Positions 43,495-52,640 of a stretch of DNA of 64,000 nucleotides are shown here, in pieces. The position numbers and the translations under genes were made by a program. Every line of letters starts with the position of its first letter. Position 1 is the stretch's first letter. The notes under the pieces were generated by a model. The model did no database searches. It saw only the letters and a list, made by a program, of their open reading frames with translations, and was not told the DNA's origin. Source of the DNA: Chitinophaga filiformis (lineage in GTDB: Bacteria; Bacteroidota; Bacteroidia; Chitinophagales; Chitinophagaceae). The stretch lies in NCBI RefSeq assembly GCF_900102545.1, contig NZ_FNBN01000005.1:310001-374000 (forward strand), given 5' to 3'.

Positions 43495-43687
43495 TAACAG
43501 GCTGATTTTAAGGTACACCGGGCTGGCTTTCCAGATGATGGCCACATTAGGCTTAGCGGTATTTGCTGGTTATAAAATAGACCAGCGGACAGGATGGTCA
43601 TTCCCCTTCTTTCTGATCATTTTGTCTTTATTAGCTTTAGTCTTAATTTTGCGCCAAATTATCAAAGATACCAGCAGGAATGAGTGA
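43451..43687 (+). CDS. AtpZ/AtpI family protein
   Basis: A 78-residue membrane protein with two helices (about residues 24-42 and 50-68) and the family pattern of a short basic N-terminus, LAFQMMATLGLAVFAGY, then a DQRTGW loop. AtpZ/AtpI proteins assist F-ATP synthase assembly or ion supply. The gene overlaps the bactofilin end by 44 bases in another frame. The usual downstream atpB is not in this window. Confidence 0.85.
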   Translation: MEDPFSQKKPRKKPDNRLILRYTGLAFQMMATLGLAVFAGYKIDQRTGWSFPFFLIILSLLALVLILRQIIKDTSRNE

Positions 43688-44066
43688 CAGGTTTTACTTT
43701 AGAGTTATTGGCGTATTCATTATTTTGAACGGCGCTTTATTATTATCAAAAGCCTGGTTGTTGGATAACGGAGCTCACCATAATGTGCTGCTCTTCGGCA
43801 ACCTGGCTTTAGCTACAATCTCCGGCATCACTTACAATATGAGCCGCAAAGGGGTACAATCCGAAAACAACAGCATCTTTATGCTAAGGGTTTATGGCTC
43901 CATGATCAGCAGAATGATGTTATGTCTGGCCGGTATTACTATATATGCCGTAGCAAACAGGGCAAATACCAGCAGAATCACTATTTTTATATTGATGTTC
44001 TTCTACATCGTATACGCTGTATGCGAGAATATCAGTCTGCAAAAAATTACCAGAAAGAAAAATTAA
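43680..44066 (+). CDS. Hypothetical four-helix membrane protein, AtpI-position
   Basis: A 128-residue protein with about four hydrophobic segments (residues near 8-28, 34-52, 70-90, 98-118). It overlaps the AtpZ-like gene by 8 bases, a sign of translational coupling. In related Bacteroidota the equivalent slot, after AtpZ and before atpB, is often taken by a small uncharacterised membrane protein. The function is not known. Confidence 0.75.
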   Translation: MSDRFYFRVIGVFIILNGALLLSKAWLLDNGAHHNVLLFGNLALATISGITYNMSRKGVQSENNSIFMLRVYGSMISRMMLCLAGITIYAVANRANTSRITIFILMFFYIVYAVCENISLQKITRKKN

Positions 44067-44072
44067 AGATTC

Positions 44073-44693
44073 GTGAAGCAGGAGGCTCCTTTACATGCAT
44101 TAGCTGCATACCTGCCCGAAGGAACCTTCGAGCAGGTAATGGCCTACCTCACAGAATATAAGGTACACCTGACGGTGACCCGTGAACGGCAAAGCATCCT
44201 GGGCGACTACCGGCATCCCGACCGAAGGGGAGGGCACCGGATCAGTATCAACGGGAATCTTAACAGATATGCATTTCTGATCACGCTCCTGCACGAAATC
44301 TCCCACCTGACCACCTACATGGAGTATGCCAATACGGTAGCTTCACATGGGAAGGAGTGGAAACAGCATTTTTCTAATATACTGAAACAGTTCGTAGGCA
44401 AAGGTTATCTTCCATCGGATGTGGAAATGGCTTTACGGCAAAGTATTCAAAACCCGGCAGCCAGCTCCTGCGCGGATGATGATCTTATGCGCGTACTAAA
44501 GCGCTATGACCTGCAAAAGGAAAATCATTTCCTGGTAGAACAGCTGGCACCCAACCAGTTGTTCCGCACAAAAGACGGCCGTGTTTTCCGTCGGGGAGAA
44601 CGTATACGTAAACGTTACAAGTGCGAAGAAGTAGCAACAAAACGGATGTATCTGTTTAGCCCCGTTTATGAAGTGGAATTGGTGGCTGCTTAA
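44073..44693 (+). CDS. SprT-like zinc metalloprotein
   Basis: A 206-residue protein with the SprT-type zinc motif HEISH at H74/H78, third histidine H92 in SHGKEWK, typical of the SprT/Spartan-like domain. SprT-like proteins are putative zinc proteases; in eukaryotes Spartan cleaves DNA-protein crosslinks, but bacterial function is uncertain. The start is a GTG at 44073, 6 bases after the previous stop; no ATG precedes the motif. The operon-like run from bactofilin to here is unusual: atpB is absent. Confidence 0.85.
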   Translation: MKQEAPLHALAAYLPEGTFEQVMAYLTEYKVHLTVTRERQSILGDYRHPDRRGGHRISINGNLNRYAFLITLLHEISHLTTYMEYANTVASHGKEWKQHFSNILKQFVGKGYLPSDVEMALRQSIQNPAASSCADDDLMRVLKRYDLQKENHFLVEQLAPNQLFRTKDGRVFRRGERIRKRYKCEEVATKRMYLFSPVYEVELVAA

Positions 44694-44721
44694 TGCATAT
44701 CCGGTTACTGGAGTATTAGGA

Positions 44722-44794
44722 TTAAGTCCACGTCTTGTTCGATGCTTGTTCGATGCTTGTTCGATGCTTGGCCGTCGCTTGTACGTCCACTTAA
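44722..44794. repeat. Triple 11-bp repeat framed by an inverted repeat
   Basis: TTGTTCGATGC occurs three times in a row at 44735-44745, 44746-44756 and 44757-44767, with a degenerate fourth unit at 44768-44778. It is bracketed by TTAAGTCCACGT (44722-44733) and its near inverse (44783-44794). Confidence 0.85.
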
Positions 44795-44801
44795 AACTAA
44801 A

Positions 44802-44855
44802 AGGTCAGGTAAAGTTACATCCGGGACTGGCCCCCCGTTATAACCCACCTGACCT
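44802..44855. repeat. Inverted repeat upstream of DUF4407 3' end
   Basis: AGGTCAGGT at 44802-44810 and ACCTGACCT at 44847-44855 form a 9-bp stem with a 36-base GC-rich loop. No T-run follows, so its role is unclear. Confidence 0.6.
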
Positions 44856-44879
44856 GAAATTCCTCGCTAAATTGGCCGG

Positions 44880-45893
44880 TTATGAATTAACAGCCGGTTG
44901 CCCGATCATCATCCGCTTATTATGCTCCCTTTCTCTCTTCTCTATCGTCTCTTTCCGGAAGATAATATAAGCATGTTCATGAGCTTCCAGCAGGTCGTCA
45001 TACGGACCGCGGGGAGAAATGAGCTTCACAAATACGGGTGCAGTCTCAATAGTAATGAACAACAGGATAATGAACCAGTTCGCCCAGCGTACCGGTACAC
45101 TACGGTCTGTCAGATGCCCCAGTGCATCCAGCCGGGACGCCAGTCCGTCGATGCTGCTCCGGTTAAGTCCACCTACCGTCGCTTTCTGGGTGGAGTCAAT
45201 AGACAGGAGCTCCTGTCTCTTTTGCGCAATGAGGGCGCCGTTCTGATCGGTGATCCGCTTTAACATCGCTGCGGCAGTATCGGCATCAGCTTTTTTCGCC
45301 TTGTAGATAGGGCCCAGGTTCTGCCGGCGTGAGCCGCCTGTACCATCGGCCTCCTGCTGAGCAATGATCTGCAGCGTGTCAAGTTTAGCGGCCTGAAGCT
45401 GGATAGCTGTGTTCAGCTGCGCGATCTCTGCGTTCAACACATTGACCCGTTGCTGGAAGCGGTCTTTCACCTTGTCTTCCTGTGTTTTGAATACCTGCTG
45501 TTCCATGACAATCAGTTCCTGGTTGATCTCTTTCTCGAACACTTTCAATTCCAGTGGTTTAGAGATGACAATGGCGATCAGGACGGCCAGTACAAGCCTG
45601 GGCACTGCCATACCAAACTCACTCCAGAAGTTGTTACGTTTTTTCATGCCGGACACGATATAACGGTCCAGGTTGAAGATCATCAATCCCCAGACAATCC
45701 CGAACACAACAGCTCCCCAGGGAGAACTGAACACTGTCCACAGGGCGTACCCTCCCGAAAAAGCTGCCAGTAATCCGGTAAAGAAAATAGTAGCACCAAT
45801 ACCGCCATATTTATTGGTTTCTGATGGTGCCCGTTTCAGCATAGGCACATGGGTCCCTGAACAAAACAGGAAAAAGTCGCGGAAGCGCTTCAT
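44880..45893 (-). CDS. DUF4407 membrane protein
   Basis: A 337-residue protein with several transmembrane helices: two near residues 30-75 (GATIFFTGLLAAFSGGYALW), one near 95-115 and one near 285 (WFIILLFITIETAPVFVKLIS), with a coiled-coil or amphipathic region in between (about 130-250). This matches DUF4407. Its function is unknown. The ATG at 45893 (MKRFRDFFLFCSG) is preferred over a GTG at 45929. It is followed on the same strand by the repeat-rich region near 44.7-44.86 kb. Confidence 0.85.
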   Translation of the reverse strand: MKRFRDFFLFCSGTHVPMLKRAPSETNKYGGIGATIFFTGLLAAFSGGYALWTVFSSPWGAVVFGIVWGLMIFNLDRYIVSGMKKRNNFWSEFGMAVPRLVLAVLIAIVISKPLELKVFEKEINQELIVMEQQVFKTQEDKVKDRFQQRVNVLNAEIAQLNTAIQLQAAKLDTLQIIAQQEADGTGGSRRQNLGPIYKAKKADADTAAAMLKRITDQNGALIAQKRQELLSIDSTQKATVGGLNRSSIDGLASRLDALGHLTDRSVPVRWANWFIILLFITIETAPVFVKLISPRGPYDDLLEAHEHAYIIFRKETIEKREREHNKRMMIGQPAVNS

Positions 45894-46072
45894 GATAATT
45901 GTACAATTTGGTATATAAAAAGTAGTCACGCCTGCAGGACGCAGGTATATATAGTTAAGGATGGATTATGAAGGTACGATTTTTCGCTGGCTGTGAACCA
46001 ATTAAGTGATCAAAAGCAGGAAAAATGTGATAGAAACAAAAGGGAGAGGGAGGAACAGGCTGGTACAGGCAT

Positions 46073-46105
46073 AAAAAAGAATCCCCGGATCTCGTCCAGG
46101 GATTC
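46073..46105 (-). terminator. Intrinsic terminator after sucC
   Basis: On the minus strand, GAATCCC ... GGGATTC stem (46079-46105, with extra GGA/TCC-type pairs) runs into a T6 tract at 46073-46078. Confidence 0.75.
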
Positions 46106-46143
46106 CTTGTTCTATTTTTTAGTCAATCACTACTTCATGTTAA

Positions 46144-47358
46144 TTAAGCGGTAACTGCTTTGTTTACCAGTGCAGCAGCTTCGCTGAGCAGGATGGCTGA
46201 TTGTACGGTCAGGCCGCTTTCTTCGATCAGTTTCTTAGCTTCTTCCGCGTTGGTACCCTGCAGACGTACAATGATCGGAACAGTAATGTTACCGATGGAT
46301 TTGTAAGCATCGATTACACCCTGTGCAACACGGTCGCAACGAACGATACCACCGAAGATATTGATCAGGATTGCTTTTACCTTAGGATCTTTCAGGATGA
46401 TGCGGAAACCTGCTTCTACTGTCTGTGCGTTGGCAGTACCACCTACGTCCAGGAAGTTAGCCGGCTCACCACCGCTCAGTTTGATCATATCCATGGTAGC
46501 CATTGCCAGACCGGCGCCGTTTACCATACAACCTACGTTACCATCCAGTTTTACGTAGTTCAGGTTGTATTTACCTGCTTCTACTTCAGTTGGATCTTCT
46601 TCAGAGATATCGCGGAGCGCTTCAAGGTCAGGATGACGCATCAGCGCGTTGTCGTCCAGGTTCAGTTTACAGTCAACAGCAATGATCTTGTCGTCGCTGG
46701 TTTTGAACAGTGGGTTGATTTCCAGCATAGCTGCATCCAGGCCAACGTATGCATTATACAGGTTGGTCACAAATTTCACCATGTTTTTGAAAGCCTCGCC
46801 GCTCAGACCGAAGTTGAACGCTATCTTCCTGGCCTGGAACGGCTGCAGGGTAGTGTTCGGCTGTACCCACTCCTTGAAGATCTTGTCAGGAGTATTGTGT
46901 GCTACTTCTTCGATGTCCATACCACCCTCTGTAGAGTACATGATCACATTCTGACCTTTTGCACGATCCAGCAGGATAGACAGGTATAATTCTTTTATGG
47001 GGTTAGGGCCAGGGTAGTACACGTCCTGTGCTACCAGCACCTTGTTAACTAATTTTCCGGCCTCACCGGTCTGGATGGTTACCAGTACACCGCCAAGGAT
47101 ATTGCCGGCAATGGTTTTTACATCTTCGGCATTCTTACCTACTGCAACACCTCTCTGCTCTTTACCACGGATGGTACCTTTACCACGTCCACCGGCATGG
47201 ATCTGCGCCTTTACCACAGCAAACTCATTACCATATTGCACTTTTAATTGCTTATAAGCTTCTGCCGCCGCTTCAGGGGTATCTACCGGAATCCCTTCCT
47301 GTACCGGTACATTATATTTCTTCAACAGTTCTTTAGCCTGGTATTCATGTAAGTTCAT
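46144..47358 (-). CDS. sucC: Succinyl-CoA synthetase subunit beta (ADP-forming)
   Basis: A 404-residue ATP-grasp subunit that converts succinyl-CoA to succinate with nucleotide synthesis in the TCA cycle. The N-terminus MNLHEYQAKELLKKYNVP is diagnostic, as are AQIHAGGRGKG near residue 51 and the INIFGGIVRCDRVAQG segment near residue 315. SucD is not adjacent, which is common in Bacteroidota. It is convergent with the DUF4407 gene side and divergent from the phosphorylase gene. Confidence 0.97.
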   Translation of the reverse strand: MNLHEYQAKELLKKYNVPVQEGIPVDTPEAAAEAYKQLKVQYGNEFAVVKAQIHAGGRGKGTIRGKEQRGVAVGKNAEDVKTIAGNILGGVLVTIQTGEAGKLVNKVLVAQDVYYPGPNPIKELYLSILLDRAKGQNVIMYSTEGGMDIEEVAHNTPDKIFKEWVQPNTTLQPFQARKIAFNFGLSGEAFKNMVKFVTNLYNAYVGLDAAMLEINPLFKTSDDKIIAVDCKLNLDDNALMRHPDLEALRDISEEDPTEVEAGKYNLNYVKLDGNVGCMVNGAGLAMATMDMIKLSGGEPANFLDVGGTANAQTVEAGFRIILKDPKVKAILINIFGGIVRCDRVAQGVIDAYKSIGNITVPIIVRLQGTNAEEAKKLIEESGLTVQSAILLSEAAALVNKAVTA

Positions 47359-47467
47359 CTGAGAAAAATTTGCCGCTAAAATAGGTCATTATGATTTAAA
47401 TATAAAACCGTAGTGTTTTGTGAATTAAAAATAACTTTGCGGCAACCTGTTTTAAAGACATAATATA

Positions 47468-48289
47468 ATGAGTGATCTCTTGCAACAAATAGCTGCTGCC
47501 GCGGACTACATCAGAAAATCATGGTCCGGAACCCCGGAAGTGGGCATCATACTGGGCAGCGGCTTAGGCAACCTGGCCAATGATATTACCGACAGTACGG
47601 AAATCCCCTACGAAAATATCCCCCATTTTCCCTCTTCTTCAGTGGAAGGCCATAAGGGCCGCCTGATACTGGGAAAGATGAATGGTCGTCCGGTAATAGC
47701 TATGGCAGGCAGATTTCACTATTACGAAGGACTGTCCATGCAGCAGGTAACCTTTCCGGTAAGGGTGATGAAGGCGCTCGGCGTACATACACTGTTGATT
47801 TCCAATGCAGCCGGTGGGATGAACAGGGCTTTTAATGTGGGCGACCTGATGATCATCCGGGACCATATTAATCTGCAACCGGAACATCCGCTACGCGGAC
47901 CGAACAACAATACCCTGGGTCCCCGCTTCCCGGATATGAGTGAACCCTATTCAAAAGAGCTGATTACCAAAGCAAAAGAAATAGCGCAGGCCAATAACAT
48001 CCCTGTTCATACAGGAGTATATGTAGGTGTGCAGGGCCCTACCTTCGAAACCAGGGCGGAATATATGTACATGCATATCATTGGCGGAGACGCTGTTGGT
48101 ATGAGTACAGTACCGGAAGTTATTGTAGGCATTCACAGCGGCTTAAAAGTATTCGCTATGAGTGTTATCACCGATATCGGCATCCGGGAAGAGGAAAATG
48201 TGATCACACATGAAGAGGTGCTGGAAGCAGCCAATGCGGCTGAACCGAAATTAACGCTTATTTTCAGGGAACTGATCAAGGCAATCTAA
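47468..48289 (+). CDS. Purine nucleoside phosphorylase
   Basis: A 273-residue trimeric-type PNP that phosphorolyses inosine, guanosine and deoxy forms. Key motifs are GSGLGNLA near residue 31, HFPSSSVEGHKG near residue 58 (phosphate site), NAAGGMN near residue 114, and GPTFETRAEY near residue 192 with the base-binding Glu. The gene lies downstream of a TAACTTTG -7 word at 47432-47439. The porin gene follows after 37 bases. Confidence 0.95.
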   Translation: MSDLLQQIAAAADYIRKSWSGTPEVGIILGSGLGNLANDITDSTEIPYENIPHFPSSSVEGHKGRLILGKMNGRPVIAMAGRFHYYEGLSMQQVTFPVRVMKALGVHTLLISNAAGGMNRAFNVGDLMIIRDHINLQPEHPLRGPNNNTLGPRFPDMSEPYSKELITKAKEIAQANNIPVHTGVYVGVQGPTFETRAEYMYMHIIGGDAVGMSTVPEVIVGIHSGLKVFAMSVITDIGIREEENVITHEEVLEAANAAEPKLTLIFRELIKAI

Positions 48290-48326
48290 GTCAAAAGAAG
48301 AACGAAGCAGGAAATTATATCAAAGG

Positions 48327-50294
48327 ATGAGGTCATTTATTTTAATATGTTGTTTGCTGGTAGGTGCACAGCAACTGCAGGCACAGATAGGCCAGCGTTT
48401 CGGCAATATGGGCGGCGGTGGTTCTTCCTCCATGCAAAAAGATACCGGCAGCCACAAGCATGACCTGGATACGCTTACTATCACTTACCGCAAACTGGGA
48501 GAACCTACCGACTTCAGGCTGGATTCTTCTGTTGCTGATTTTAATAGCAGCTTTTTAAAAATCCCGGCCAATTATGTATTCCTGGGAAATAATGGCGCTC
48601 CTGCCCGTAATGTGATGTTTACACCATTCATGAAACCGGGTTTTGATGCTGGCTTCCATATCTTTGATCCTTATGCATTTACCCATGAAAATGCTCGTAT
48701 TTATACAACCACCCGTCCTTATTCGGAATTGCTGTATATGGTTGGTAGTCAGCAGGAACAGCAAATAGGTGTATTGCATACGCAAAACCGTACCGACCAT
48801 TTCAACTTCGGTTTTGAATACAATAAGACCTATGCTCCGGGCTATTTCAGATCACAATCCACTAACCACGACGTATACCGTATTACAGGCCGTTTCAATA
48901 GCAGGAACAAACGCTATAATGCATACCTCAGCTATTTTTATAACAAGTTTAACAACGGTGAGAATGGTGGGCTGAGAGTAGGCGATACCATACTGGATAA
49001 CCCTCGTTACAATAACCGTAAGACGATCGACGTGAACCTGGGCAACTATTCAGCTACTACTACAGGCCTGTTCAGTACCACACTGCCGGTGAAAACATCA
49101 CAAAGGCAGTCCGGTTTTCTGTTCGTGCAGCAGTACGACTGGGGTAAAGGAGATACCATTCACGTAAACGATACTACGGACTATTATAAATTTGACCCTT
49201 TCTTCCGTGTACAATATAGTTTCAAGGTAGACAACAGCAGTGCGTCTTACCTGGACGGTCAGCCGGACACTTTCTACTATACCAAACACTATAACTGGGG
49301 ATTCAATGGTGATACTGTCAGATCGCAACACGACTGGCGTATCATCTCCAATGATATCTCCCTCATACAATTCCCGGTACGTGGCAACCAGGCGCATTTT
49401 ATCAGTGCAGGGGCCAGGTATGAAAGCATCAGGGGGACCTTCCTGGATGCCGGCATTAACTTCAGTAATGTTGTGTTACACGGTGAATACCGGAATAAAA
49501 CACGTAATCAGAAATGGGATCTCTCCGCTAAAGGTGAATTCTATCTGGCAGGACAAAATTCCGGAGATTATAATGTAACCGGTATGCTGAGCCGCTACCT
49601 GAATGAAACGCTGGGAAATGTGCATCTCTTCTTCAGTAATACCAACCGTGAGCCCTCGTATGTCTACAAATATTTCAGCAGTACATACGACAGCTGGTAT
49701 AACAGCACGCTTGGAAAGGAGAATATCACACAATTGCAGTTCTCCGCCGACAACAGGAAGTTAAAGTATAACCTGGCGGTGAATTATTACCTGATCGAGA
49801 ACTATACTTACTTCGAAAATTATTATACCAGTACACAGGCGCCCGCACTGTTCAACCTGTTGCAGGTCATATTCAGCAAACATTTCCGGTATAAACATTA
49901 CAACTGGTATATGGATTTCGCATTCCAGCAGGTACACGGCGATGGCAGGATAAATGTGCCTACAATCTGGACCCGTCACCGGCTGGCGTATGAAAACAGG
50001 TTGTTTAATAACCTGAACCTGATGGCAGGTATAGAAGCAAAATATAATACCTCCTATTATGCAGATGATTACTCTCCGGTAACCGGTCAATTTGTGTATC
50101 AGACTACCCAACGGGTGAAGTATTACGCGCCTGATCTGGCAGCATTTGTACACTTCAGGATCAAGTCTTTATCTGCATTTATCAGAGGCGAAAACCTGAA
50201 TACATTTTTTGCAACAAACAACTTTGCCGCACCGGCTTACCCATACAATAACTTCACGTTCAGACTGGGTATCCGCTGGTGGTTCATTAACTAA
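48327..50294 (+). CDS. Putative outer-membrane porin (Porin_10 type)
   Basis: A 655-residue exported beta-barrel protein. Signal peptide residues 1-20 (ending QAQ). Beyond a Gly-rich linker, the body reads as alternating amphipathic strands with many Tyr, Asn and Phe, matching the putative porin family of Bacteroidota. Typical pieces are GAPARNVMFTPF, the PGYFRSQSTNHDVY stretch, and a final NFTFRLGIRWWFIN strand with C-terminal aromatic/Asn residues. It follows the phosphorylase by 37 bases, perhaps helping nucleoside uptake, but this is speculative. Confidence 0.88.
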   Translation: MRSFILICCLLVGAQQLQAQIGQRFGNMGGGGSSSMQKDTGSHKHDLDTLTITYRKLGEPTDFRLDSSVADFNSSFLKIPANYVFLGNNGAPARNVMFTPFMKPGFDAGFHIFDPYAFTHENARIYTTTRPYSELLYMVGSQQEQQIGVLHTQNRTDHFNFGFEYNKTYAPGYFRSQSTNHDVYRITGRFNSRNKRYNAYLSYFYNKFNNGENGGLRVGDTILDNPRYNNRKTIDVNLGNYSATTTGLFSTTLPVKTSQRQSGFLFVQQYDWGKGDTIHVNDTTDYYKFDPFFRVQYSFKVDNSSASYLDGQPDTFYYTKHYNWGFNGDTVRSQHDWRIISNDISLIQFPVRGNQAHFISAGARYESIRGTFLDAGINFSNVVLHGEYRNKTRNQKWDLSAKGEFYLAGQNSGDYNVTGMLSRYLNETLGNVHLFFSNTNREPSYVYKYFSSTYDSWYNSTLGKENITQLQFSADNRKLKYNLAVNYYLIENYTYFENYYTSTQAPALFNLLQVIFSKHFRYKHYNWYMDFAFQQVHGDGRINVPTIWTRHRLAYENRLFNNLNLMAGIEAKYNTSYYADDYSPVTGQFVYQTTQRVKYYAPDLAAFVHFRIKSLSAFIRGENLNTFFATNNFAAPAYPYNNFTFRLGIRWWFIN

Positions 50295-50445
50295 CAAAAC
50301 GTTAACAACTGCCTGAAAGTACGTATAGCTACTACCGTAAACTTCTTTAAATCAAGGCATTAAGTCTGTACTAAGTAAACCGTTTTACTACTGTTTCAGG
50401 GTCGCAGTCATCGTCACACTGCAACCTTCTGGCGTGCTCTTTGTT

Positions 50446-50453
50446 TAAGTTTG
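50446..50453 (+). promoter_or_regulatory. -7 promoter core before the small hypothetical gene
   Basis: TAAGTTTG is a perfect TAnnTTTG core, 16 bases before the ATG at 50470. No TTG lies at the right distance. Confidence 0.35.
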
Positions 50454-50469
50454 TATAAAGCATTTTAAC

Positions 50470-50682
50470 ATGAAGGCGTTTACAGTAGTTATCAACACAG
50501 ACAGGTATATGGTTAAACCTTTGAACGGTCATTCACCCCGCTATCTCGTCAACGTAAATGGGCAGGATGTAGTTTTTGAAAATGATGGAGACGGCCATGT
50601 CCGGGCCGAAGCTACTAAAGCAGCCAGCATGTCATTATTACTGGGTCTGGCAGACAAAATCGAAGAGAACGCAGGAGTTTAA
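50470..50682 (+). CDS. Small hypothetical protein, 70 residues
   Basis: A 70-residue soluble protein beginning MKAFTVVINTDRYMVKPLNG, with a likely two-strand plus helix layout and no signal peptide. I do not recognise a family. It is close to the metal-related cluster downstream (40 bases) but has no cysteines. Confidence 0.7.
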   Translation: MKAFTVVINTDRYMVKPLNGHSPRYLVNVNGQDVVFENDGDGHVRAEATKAASMSLLLGLADKIEENAGV

Positions 50683-50722
50683 GCAAATCTGGCAGTAAAT
50701 TGCTAAATTTGCCTCCGTTATC

Positions 50723-51112
50723 ATGAAGAGATTTATAACCATATTACTAGCTTTCCTGTATGTCACGCTCACCAGTGGGTTCACGGTGAACGCGCATTAC
50801 TGTATGGGTAAGCTGGCATCAGTGGATTTTAAATCTCATGCCGACGATATTTGTAATATGTGCAGCAAACCCGGGAAGAAGGGAAAGTGCTGCAAAGATG
50901 AATACAAATATTGCAAGGCAGACGTCTCTTCTCATGAAGTTGCCAAAGTACAGCAAAGCAGTGAGCCATCCGTCAAGGCACTCAGCCTGCCGGTGATCAT
51001 TGTACCTGTGCCTGCGTTAACCGTTACCCATCGCACTGCCGTTAACAATCATGGTCCGCCTGAATGCGGGCCTATTCCCCTATATATACAATACTGCACT
51101 TATCTGATCTGA
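50723..51112 (+). CDS. HYC_CC_PP family exported cysteine-rich protein
   Basis: A 129-residue exported protein with a signal peptide at residues 1-22 and the family's HYC motif (VNAHYCMGKL), then CNMCSKPG, KGKCCKD and KYCKAD clusters, and a Pro-rich end (VIIVPVPALTV). Eight or more cysteines suggest metal or redox handling. The family is typically next to heavy-metal genes in Bacteroidota, and the HMA-domain gene here follows 86 bases later. Confidence 0.88.
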   Translation: MKRFITILLAFLYVTLTSGFTVNAHYCMGKLASVDFKSHADDICNMCSKPGKKGKCCKDEYKYCKADVSSHEVAKVQQSSEPSVKALSLPVIIVPVPALTVTHRTAVNNHGPPECGPIPLYIQYCTYLI

Positions 51113-51197
51113 TTGTACACTTAATGAATCATCAAAGCTGAACGCTACAGGCGCGTAGCAATACATCTATTCATTACTAAGTACAAATTATCAGATC

Positions 51198-51746
51198 ATG
51201 AAATCATTCATCGCAATTATATTTCTGGCCATAGGCCTGCATTTCACTTCTTCCGCACAGATCACAAAAGCTTCTTTACAAGCCTCGGGCTTAACCTGTG
51301 CCATGTGTTCAAGAGCTACTATGGAAGCATTGAAGACACTCCCTTTTGTAGATAAAATAGACACAGACCTGAACAACACCACTTTCCTCTTGTCTTTCAA
51401 ACCCGGCGCAGCGGTGAACATAGACCAGATCAAGGCTAAAGTGGAAGATGCCGGTTTCTCTATAGCCAAACTGGTGCTAACCGCTTCATTTGATAAAGTA
51501 GCGGTAGAAAAGGATGCACATATCCAGTATGCGGGGGCCACTTTTCATTTCATTAATGCGAAACAGCAGGTATTATCAGGTGATCAGCAACTGACAGTCA
51601 TTGATAAGGACTTTGTATCTGCCAAACAGTTTAAGAAGTACGGCACACAGACTACTATGCCCTGCTACCAGACAGGTATGATGGCGGGTTGCTGTAAGAG
51701 TGGCGGACAAACTGCTCCGGCGCGTATTTACCATGTTATCATCTGA
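51198..51746 (+). CDS. Exported heavy-metal-associated (HMA) domain protein
   Basis: A 182-residue exported protein. After a signal peptide (residues 1-18, ending SAQ) an HMA fold runs to about residue 90 with the metal motif LTCAMCSRAT (CxxC). The C-terminal part (residues about 160-175) has CYQTGMMAGCCKSG, a second Cys cluster. It most likely binds copper or another soft metal in the periplasm and passes it on. It lies between the HYC_CC_PP gene and an outer-membrane protein. Confidence 0.88.
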   Translation: MKSFIAIIFLAIGLHFTSSAQITKASLQASGLTCAMCSRATMEALKTLPFVDKIDTDLNNTTFLLSFKPGAAVNIDQIKAKVEDAGFSIAKLVLTASFDKVAVEKDAHIQYAGATFHFINAKQQVLSGDQQLTVIDKDFVSAKQFKKYGTQTTMPCYQTGMMAGCCKSGGQTAPARIYHVII

Positions 51747-51779
51747 TTCACCGGAGCTGACCTCCAGTAATATTTGTAA

Positions 51780-52640
51780 ATGAAAAGAACAGTATTCTTT
51801 ATCATCTTCCTCATGCCTGTGTGGTTACATGCACAGGAGTTATATGTCTCTACAGAACCTGCCAGTAATATGCCGGCTAACTCCCTCGGTTTGCGGGTCA
51901 CCAATCGCTTCTTTAAAATGGAATCTGAAGGAGTAACGGGAATGCGTATAGAACCGGAACTGATGTGGGGAATCTCTAAAAAGCTGATGGTACATGTGGC
52001 AGGACTGGCTTCTAACCAGATGCAGCCTTCCATTGAATGGGAGGGCGCCAGCATCTACGCCAAATACCGCTTCCTGTCGAAAGACGATGTGCATTCGCAT
52101 TTCCGTATGGCCACCTATGTGAAGGGAGCTGTTATCAATAATCCTTTTGTACCAGCGATGCGGGAGCATAACCGTAAGCCCTATATTAACCAGGAACTGG
52201 ACCTGGAAGGCGGCGCTTCAGGTGTGGCAGGCGGGTTAATAGCTACCCAGCTGCTGCATAAGCTGGCACTTTCTGCAACGTTGGGTTACAACAGGTTCAT
52301 GAACAATACCAAAGACAATCGCCCGGATGATATGCCCGGCAACGCTGTAAACTACAGTTTATCAGCTGGTTATTTGCTCTTACCCCGGACCTACCGTAGT
52401 TATGAGCAGACTAATCTGAACCTTTATGTGGAATTGCTGGGTAAGGCAAATACAGACGCACTGAGCAGAAGCCAATACCTGGATATCGCCCCGGCTATCC
52501 AGTTTATCTTTAATAGTGTTACCCGTTTGGATTTTTCTTACAGAACACAATTATTTGGTGACATGACTCGCAATGTATTTAATACCTTTACATTACGGTT
52601 CGAGCACAATATTTTTAATATTTCAACAAAAAGAAAATGA
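51780..52640 (+). CDS. Outer-membrane beta-barrel-like protein of the metal cluster
   Basis: A 286-residue exported protein with signal peptide residues 1-19 (ending HAQ). Strands alternate hydrophobic and polar residues, and it has a C-terminal aromatic-rich segment (FTLRFEHNIFNIS) typical of barrel proteins. I do not recognise a specific family. Its gene ends overlapping an ATG of a 23-codon frame. The start is an ATG, 33 bases after the HMA gene, so all genes from 50723 are likely one operon. Confidence 0.8.
   Translation: MKRTVFFIIFLMPVWLHAQELYVSTEPASNMPANSLGLRVTNRFFKMESEGVTGMRIEPELMWGISKKLMVHVAGLASNQMQPSIEWEGASIYAKYRFLSKDDVHSHFRMATYVKGAVINNPFVPAMREHNRKPYINQELDLEGGASGVAGGLIATQLLHKLALSATLGYNRFMNNTKDNRPDDMPGNAVNYSLSAGYLLLPRTYRSYEQTNLNLYVELLGKANTDALSRSQYLDIAPAIQFIFNSVTRLDFSYRTQLFGDMTRNVFNTFTLRFEHNIFNISTKRK

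Noticed and set aside
44722..44855. CRISPR-like array
   Set aside because: The repeated units abut with no spacers and are only 11 bases long, so this is a simple tandem repeat.
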